Positions 59,317-64,000 of a DNA stretch of 64,000 nt are shown piece by piece. Both the position numbers and the translations under genes were made by a program. The notes beneath the pieces were generated by a model, which saw only the letters and a list, made by a program, of their open reading frames with translations, ran no database searches and had not been told where the DNA came from. The DNA comes from Bacillus oleivorans (GTDB lineage: Bacteria > Bacillota > Bacilli > Bacillales > JC228), in the NCBI RefSeq assembly GCF_900207585.1, contig NZ_OAOP01000004.1:310001-374000 (forward strand). The letters run 5' to 3'. Within the stretch, counting starts at the first letter, position 1. Each line of letters opens with the position of its first letter.

Positions 59317-59850
59317 ATGGATGATATTGGTAAGGTTATTAGAAATCTTCGAAAAGAAAGGGGGGTTACATTAAAGCAGGTTTCTGAGAAAACTGGACTT
59401 TCTATAAGTTTTTTATCCCAAGTTGAGCGTGGTAAGTCTTCCGTAACACTGCAATCTATTTCAAAAATCTCAGATGCTCTTGAAGTTAGCAGGAGTTATT
59501 TTTTTAACGATCACAAAAATAAAAACAAAATTTATCGCAGAAGTGATCATGAATTTAATTTCCATAACTCTAATTTTGTTTATGAAGGACTTTCAGGAAA
59601 TGTAAAAAATCAAGTTTTTGAGCCAATGTTGGTTTTACTGTTACCAAATAAGGAAAATGTTCAAACATCAACTCATCAAGGGCAAGAATTTATCTATGTT
59701 TTAGAGGGGACTTTGACTGTATTAATCGAGGATGAAATAATGGAACTTGAACCTGGAGATAGTTTTCATATTGATTCTACTACACCACATACATGGTATA
59801 ACGCTACTTCTGAACCAGTAAAACTTTTATATGTTTATTCACGCTTGTGA
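59317..59850 (+). CDS. XRE-family regulator with cupin domain
   Basis: A 177-residue regulator: N-terminal Cro/CI helix-turn-helix (GKVIRNLRKERGVTLKQVSE, TGLSISFLSQVERGKSSVTL, about 4-60) and C-terminal cupin (about 105-177: HQGQEFIYVLEGTLTVLIED, LEPGDSFHIDSTTPHTWYN). Such PuuR-like regulators respond to small molecules bound in the cupin. Start at 59317 follows AAAAAGGAG; an upstream in-frame start has no site. It is divergent from the Tct operon and probably controls it. Confidence 0.88.
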   Translation: MDDIGKVIRNLRKERGVTLKQVSEKTGLSISFLSQVERGKSSVTLQSISKISDALEVSRSYFFNDHKNKNKIYRRSDHEFNFHNSNFVYEGLSGNVKNQVFEPMLVLLLPNKENVQTSTHQGQEFIYVLEGTLTVLIEDEIMELEPGDSFHIDSTTPHTWYNATSEPVKLLYVYSRL

Positions 59851-60042
59851 ACTCGAAGACAATATTCCCAGGGTAAACTGCGTAAGGGTATCCAAATCTG
59901 GTGTTATCTTTAAGTGATGAAAGCTTTCTTGTTTCTTTTCTGGGGGAGGAGTATGGCATTGTAAGGGTGAAGAACGAATCAACTTTTTCTCTCCTATAAC
60001 ACGCTCTTTCGCTTCAACATCAAATAACTTAAAGGCGATAAT
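59839..60042 (-). pseudogene. Open fragment without start codon, possible gene remnant
   Basis: A 67-codon open frame on the minus strand (IIAFKLFDVEAKERVIGEKK ... ILSSSSQA) ending in TGA and overlapping the regulator's 3' end. It has AGGAGGGG upstream but no usable start codon. The composition looks coding. I do not recognise it. Confidence 0.35.
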
Positions 60043-60775
60043 CCCCTCCTGTAACTATCATCAATGATATTTAAATAAGAAATGGTGAACATCAGGAAAC
60101 CAAAAACATATGCAGTGATGTCGTTAACGGTTTGAAACCATTCTTGTTATTCTAGGTCCATTGTTAGCTGTTTCCATCGACAGGTGAGGCTCCTGTCCTG
60201 GAGAAAGGTTGTGATTGGTAACTATACATTTTTTTGAAAATGATTATGAAAATTCCAGTTAGTTCCGAAAGAAATATGTTTGAATATTGCACTGCATTCC
60301 ATCCTGGTAGCAGAGGGGTTTTTTGAATGTTATTATAAACAAATTTATGAAAATGGCTGGTAAACAAATATTTTAGTACACCATAATAGCACTTTGTTGT
60401 GCCGCCTCTGTTTTTTTTGGTTAACCACAATTATTCATTCTATGTACGTCCAATCGCCGAAGTCATCAAAACAAATCTGCCAACTACCTGTGGATAATAG
60501 ACTGTTTTTTTCGGTCCGCTGCTGATGCTAAACGTATTAAAATTAACCGGAATCGTATTGGGCATATTCATCTAACTCATTGTATTCTTGGATGGAGGTA
60601 TTGTGAGCTTAAGTCAAAGTTTAACTGTAATTGTTAATAAATTCATCATTCCTTGCAGGAAAGTATATCCATTATATTTTATTCGAACCAAATCCAAGAC
60701 TAATTGAAATAGTCATTGAAAGGAATCTTGATAATTTTATAAAATGGTCTTAGATCTTAAGAAAGGAAGTGGCTT
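60043..60775. other. Decayed region with stop-broken coding remnant
   Basis: No intact gene. On the plus strand around 60440-60610 a frame reads FYVRPIAEVIKTNLPTTCG, two stops, VFFGPLLMLNVLKLTGIVLG, a stop and LIVFLDGGIVS, which looks like a dead membrane-protein gene. Other short frames here lack ribosome sites. Confidence 0.4.
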
Positions 60776-61684
60776 ATGTTACTTAAAGGCCGAGCTGAAT
60801 CGGATGATTTAATGATGATGCGTTTTTTAAACGCGCGAATGGAGTTATCTGAAAAGGAAAAGTTTTACTATTCAAACCTTGAAAAGGGCTATGAAGGGGA
60901 GGTAAAATTTGACCAACTGACAGAAAGTCTACAAGAAGAAAGGTATATCATAACTGACTTGCTCCTAGAAGTAAACAACTCCTATTTTCAAATAGATACA
61001 GTGATTATTTCACAGGGAGTTATTCACCTTTTGGATATTAAAAATTTTCAAGGTGATTGTTACTTAGAATCGGATAAACTTTATGCCATGACGACGAGTC
61101 GCGAATATAAGAATCCTTTAGACCAGTTAAAAAGGAGTTCGACTCTATTCCGCCAACTGCTCCAAATCCTCAAACAAAATTACCTTGTTGAAGCCTCCGT
61201 TATCTTTATAAACCCTGAATTCACCTTATTTCAAGCTCCAATAGACCAACCTATAATATTACCAACCCAGGTAAATCGTTTTTTGAAAGATTTAAATAAT
61301 ACACCTTCTAAATTAAATGATGGACACAAAAAACTAGCCCAAAAGTTACTATCATTACATCAAACTAAAAATCCATTTACCATGGTGCTTAAATATCATT
61401 ATGACCAGCTGTAAAAGGGAATTTATTGTAAAACATGTAAATCCTTTTTAGTTTCCAAAAAAAATGAAAACTTTGAATGCGGAATGTGTGGAAAACATGA
61501 AAAGATTGGACAAGCAATTTTACGGAATATAAAGGAATTCGAGCTGCTATTTCCTGAGCGAAAGATTACGACCCAAAGCATCTTTGAGTGGTGCAAGGTA
61601 GATTTAAGTAAAAGGACATTTAGCAGGATTTTAAAGAAAAACTACACAGCGTATGGAAATACAAGAGATACTTATTATAAATAA
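60776..61684 (+). pseudogene. NERD-domain protein gene split by one in-frame stop
   Basis: The first frame (60776-61414, 212 codons) has a NERD (nuclease-related) domain: KGYEGEVKFDQLTESLQEER, FQIDTVIISQGVIHLLDIKN and YAMTTSREYKNPLDQLKRSS. It ends DQL-TAA; the same frame continues without interruption as KGIYCKTCKSFLVSKKNENF, ECGMCGKHEKIGQAI and a helical part to a stop at 61684, giving a four-Cys zinc ribbon. Bacillus NERD proteins of this type are about 300 residues, so a single point change (for example AAA to TAA) has cut one gene in two. ATG follows AAGGAAG. Function of the family is unproven; nuclease-like or DNA-handling roles are suggested. Confidence 0.8.
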
Positions 61685-61761
61685 ATTTATATTCTTTTTA
61701 GCTAGAATGTTTTTATGCACATTACTAAACTGATGTAATGCTTTCAGATCTCCTTTTTTGG

Positions 61762-62382
61762 CCTGAATAAGCCTTGTATTCTGACAGATTTGGGTTTTTT
61801 CTGCCCTCTCCTGTCCGAATGAACCTTGTATTCTGACAAGTTCAGGCTTTTTCCACCTTCTCCTGTCCGAATAAGCCTTGCTTTCTGACAGGTTCGAGCT
61901 TTTTCCACCTTCTCCTGTCCGAATAAGCCTTGTATTCTGACAGGTTCAGGCATTTTCCACTTTCTCCTGTCCGAATGAGCCTTGTATTCTGACAGGTTCA
62001 GGCTTTTTCCACCCTCTCCTGACCGAATGAGCCTTGTATTCTGACAGGTTTGGGTTTTTTCTGCCCTCTCCTGTCCGAATGAGCCTTGTATTCTGACAGG
62101 TTTGGGTTTTTTCTGCCCCCTCCTGTCCGAATGATCCTTATATTCTGACAGGTTCGGTTTTTCTCCACCCTCTCCTGTCCGAATGAGCTTTGTATTCTGA
62201 CAGGTTCGTGTTTTTTCCTCCTTCTCCTGTCCGAATGAGCTTTGTATTCTGACAGGTTCGAGCTTTTTCCTCCTTCTCCTGTCTGTATGAGCCTTGGTAT
62301 TCTGACAGGTTCGTATTATTTTCACCCTCCCCTGTCCAAATAAGGCCAGTGTCCAGACTTGAACACACTTTTTCCACCTTCT
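61762..62382. repeat. Tandem array of twelve 52-bp hairpin units
   Basis: Units start at 61762 (four bases short), 61810, 61862, 61914, 61966, 62018, 62070, 62122, 62174, 62226, 62278 (53 bases) and 62331 (degenerate). The consensus contains CCTGTCCGAA ... TTCTGACAGG, whose ends pair around a 12-base loop. The whole unit, not just a repeat core, is conserved, unlike a CRISPR. A long open frame crosses it in one direction only because 52 is not a multiple of three and stops are rare; it is not a gene. Confidence 0.9.
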
Positions 62383-62521
62383 TCTGTCAGATTGACAACC
62401 ACTTTCAAACACCAGCAAAAAACTGAAGATATAGTTGTATTGCGGGCAAAAACCAAATCTAATTTGTCAAACGGTTTTCCGTGATTAATCATTTGATTAC
62501 CAAAAATTTAAATGAAACAAA

Positions 62522-63292
62522 TTAACCATCCAACACTGGCAGATTCGTCACATCTTGTAAAAATTGTTTCGTTCTTTTCTCTTTAGGATTATTAAAGATT
62601 TCTTCTGCACTTCCTTCTTCGATGATTCGGCCTTCATCCATAAAAATAATTCGATCAGCCACATCCCTGGCAAAAGACATTTCATGGGTTACAACCATCA
62701 TCGTCATTCCTTCTTTTGCTAGCTCTTTCATAACTTGAAGTACCTCACGGACAAGCTCAGGGTCTAATGCGGATGTTGGTTCGTCATACAGCATAACCAT
62801 GGGCTCCATTGATAGTGCCCGTGCAATGGCAACTCTTTGCTGCTGGCCGCCTGAAAGCTGGGCGGGATAATGGTCCATTCTATTAACTAATCCTACCTTT
62901 GTCAGTAATTCAATTGCTTTCTTTCTTGCGAGTTCCCGATCCATCTTTTTAATGACAATTGGTCCTTCCATGACGTTTTCTAGTGCTGTTTTATGGGGAA
63001 ACAGGTTAAATTGCTGAAATACAAATCCTGTGTTTTGGCGCAATTCCCTTATGGTACTTTTTCTTTTTTTATTTAAAGGAAGTCCCGCTTCCACTTTTTG
63101 CTCTCCGAGTTTTACTGTTCCCCTATCTGGTTCTTCGAGAAATGTAATACATCGGAGTAAAGTGGACTTACCTGAACCGCTCGGGCCCATAATTACAACA
63201 ACTTCACTTTTATGAACCGTCATATCGATTCCTTTTAACACCTCATTTCCATTAAATCTTTTCTTTAAATTTATTAGTTCTATGACTTCCAC
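62522..63292 (-). CDS. Amino acid ABC transporter ATP-binding protein
   Basis: A 256-residue polar amino acid transporter ATPase (GlnQ/TcyC type): Walker [22 protein letters not shown]-loop [17 protein letters not shown], signature [16 protein letters not shown], Walker [16 protein letters not shown], switch His in [15 protein letters not shown]. It starts with GTG, eight bases after AAAGGGG. Partner permease lies 28 bases upstream. Substrate is likely a polar amino acid or cystine-type compound. Confidence 0.92.
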   Translation of the reverse strand: MEVIELINLKKRFNGNEVLKGIDMTVHKSEVVVIMGPSGSGKSTLLRCITFLEEPDRGTVKLGEQKVEAGLPLNKKRKSTIRELRQNTGFVFQQFNLFPHKTALENVMEGPIVIKKMDRELARKKAIELLTKVGLVNRMDHYPAQLSGGQQQRVAIARALSMEPMVMLYDEPTSALDPELVREVLQVMKELAKEGMTMMVVTHEMSFARDVADRIIFMDEGRIIEEGSAEEIFNNPKEKRTKQFLQDVTNLPVLDG

Positions 63293-63320
63293 TTTTCCGA
63301 CCCCTTTCCGTAAAAATAAC

Positions 63321-63974
63321 CTATGCTAAATGTCTTGACGTTCTTTTTTCTAATCGATCTAAAAGGACCGTGAAAAAAGTTATGATAACCCAATAAATGG
63401 CTGCCGCTGTTAAGTAGAGGGTTAGGGGCTCAAATGTTTTGGCAATGATGAGAGTAGACATTTGCAGTAATTCCGTAACCGTAATGACGGAAACTAAAGA
63501 TGTATCTTTTATAAGGATAATATAGGAATTGGACAAAGTAGGGATTGCTATTCTAATACTTTGCGGAAGAATGATTCTTCTCATTGCTTGTGCGTATGTC
63601 ATTCCCATTGAAACCGCAGCTTCCATTTGACCTTTGTCTACAGCCAGGATAGATGCACGAAATGACTCTGAAAGATAAGCTCCTGCATTTAAACTTAGAG
63701 CAAATATGCCAGAGGGAACCGGATCTAATGCTATATTAATCTGAGGTAATCCGTAATAAATTACAAAAATTTGCACCAGCAGCGGAGTCCCCCGAATCAT
63801 AGAAACATAAACAGTTGCGATTATTTTTAATACTTTAATATTGGATATTCTCGCTAAGGCCGTAAAGAAACCAAGTATTAAAGCAATGATTATAGATACC
63901 ACCGCTAAAGAAATAGTTACGATTGCAGCCTTTAATAAGAGTGGTAATGCATCTATGATGATGGTAAAGTCCAT
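63321..63974 (-). CDS. Amino acid ABC transporter permease
   Basis: A 217-residue HisMQ/GlnP-type permease with about five helices. The family block [20 protein letters not shown] followed by [20 protein letters not shown] contains the EAA-loop that contacts the ATPase. ATG follows GGGGGGAG. The substrate-binding protein gene is not in the window; it is expected just beyond the right edge. Co-transcribed with the ATPase. Confidence 0.92.
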   Translation of the reverse strand: MDFTIIIDALPLLLKAAIVTISLAVVSIIIALILGFFTALARISNIKVLKIIATVYVSMIRGTPLLVQIFVIYYGLPQINIALDPVPSGIFALSLNAGAYLSESFRASILAVDKGQMEAAVSMGMTYAQAMRRIILPQSIRIAIPTLSNSYIILIKDTSLVSVITVTELLQMSTLIIAKTFEPLTLYLTAAAIYWVIITFFTVLLDRLEKRTSRHLA

Positions 63975-64000
63975 TTAGTAACTCCCCCCTTATACATCAG

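Noticed and set aside
60164-60430. 88-codon minus-strand frame
   Set aside because: No ribosome site and no recognisable domain; lies in decayed sequence.
61484-61684. Independent small gene starting at ATG 61484
   Set aside because: Same frame as the NERD gene, lacking its own ribosome site; it is the split-off C-terminal zinc-ribbon part.
61762-62382. CRISPR array
   Set aside because: The whole 52-base unit is conserved, with no unique spacers, no leader and no cas genes.
61744-62418. Long open frame (224 codons) over the tandem array on the minus strand
   Set aside because: It arises from a 52-base repeat read in rotating frames; the translation is a repeating artefact and no ribosome site precedes it.

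Overview
The window looks like chromosomal DNA of a low-GC, endospore-forming Bacillaceae (Bacillus / Neobacillus / Mesobacillus type). Evidence: strong AGGAGG-type ribosome binding sites, sigma-A promoters, intrinsic terminators after most units, spore and Bacillus-type genes (Tgl coat transglutaminase, a YjcZ-type miniprotein, a Spo0M-like protein, an FbpB-like protein, DUF2653, a YcbLMNO-like cassette), and Bacillus-type RNA control (Mn2+ riboswitch, PyrR attenuator). I saw no rRNA, tRNA, phage, complete insertion sequence or CRISPR array. The species cannot be fixed from this sequence.

Layout. 0-6.5 kb: lipid kinase, nucleoside hydrolase, DUF1232 protein, an FbpB-like/Spo0M-like pair behind a yybP-ykoY Mn2+ riboswitch, flavodoxin-like reductase, a Tim44-like secreted/membrane protein translationally overlapping a frameshifted DUF2653 gene, glycerate kinase. 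6.7-10.1 kb: NarL-type two-component system with a membrane protein. 10.3-20.2 kb: housekeeping and hypothetical genes (SDR, arginase-fold protein, YjbQ, Bcr/CflA exporter, DinB, branched-chain aminotransferase, GNAT, DUF421, Tgl). 20.4-25.2 kb: 3-oxoacid CoA-transferase / thiolase / Nramp-related permease operon with a divergent IclR regulator. 25.2-34.8 kb: MBL hydrolase and TetR, PTS_EIIC_2 permease, an MFS transporter behind a PyrR attenuator, PAS histidine kinase, a divergent VWA/HTH pair, ArsR-SRPBCC fusion, LysE exporter. 34.8-45 kb: nested palindromic repeats, FAH-family enzyme, L,D-transpeptidase, SLC13 transporter-DUF779-aldehyde dehydrogenase cluster, HExxH protein, DHA2 exporter. 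45-52.3 kb: OmpR-type two-component system, DJ-1 fusion, and YcbLMNO-like two-component/ABC cassette. 52.7-59.9 kb: a tripartite tricarboxylate transporter (TctABC) operon with a VOC protein, a ThDP enzyme and a divergent XRE-cupin regulator. 59.9-62.5 kb: decayed sequence, a NERD gene split by a stop codon, and a 12-unit 52-bp hairpin tandem array. 62.5-64 kb: amino-acid ABC transporter.

The most interesting signals are regulatory pairings and repeat behaviour: an Mn2+ riboswitch feeding an FbpB-like gene; a PyrR attenuator in front of an aromatic-acid-type MFS transporter; a shared 33-bp motif found both at the head of the Tct operon and in front of its ThDP gene; an Nramp-like permease lacking its metal motifs in a ketoacid operon; and short dispersed repeats whose arms encode the C-termini of two proteins. 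The VWA/HTH pair and the Tct/VOC/ThDP operon are the best candidates for poorly described systems.

All assignments come from reading the sequence and knowledge of families; no database search was run.
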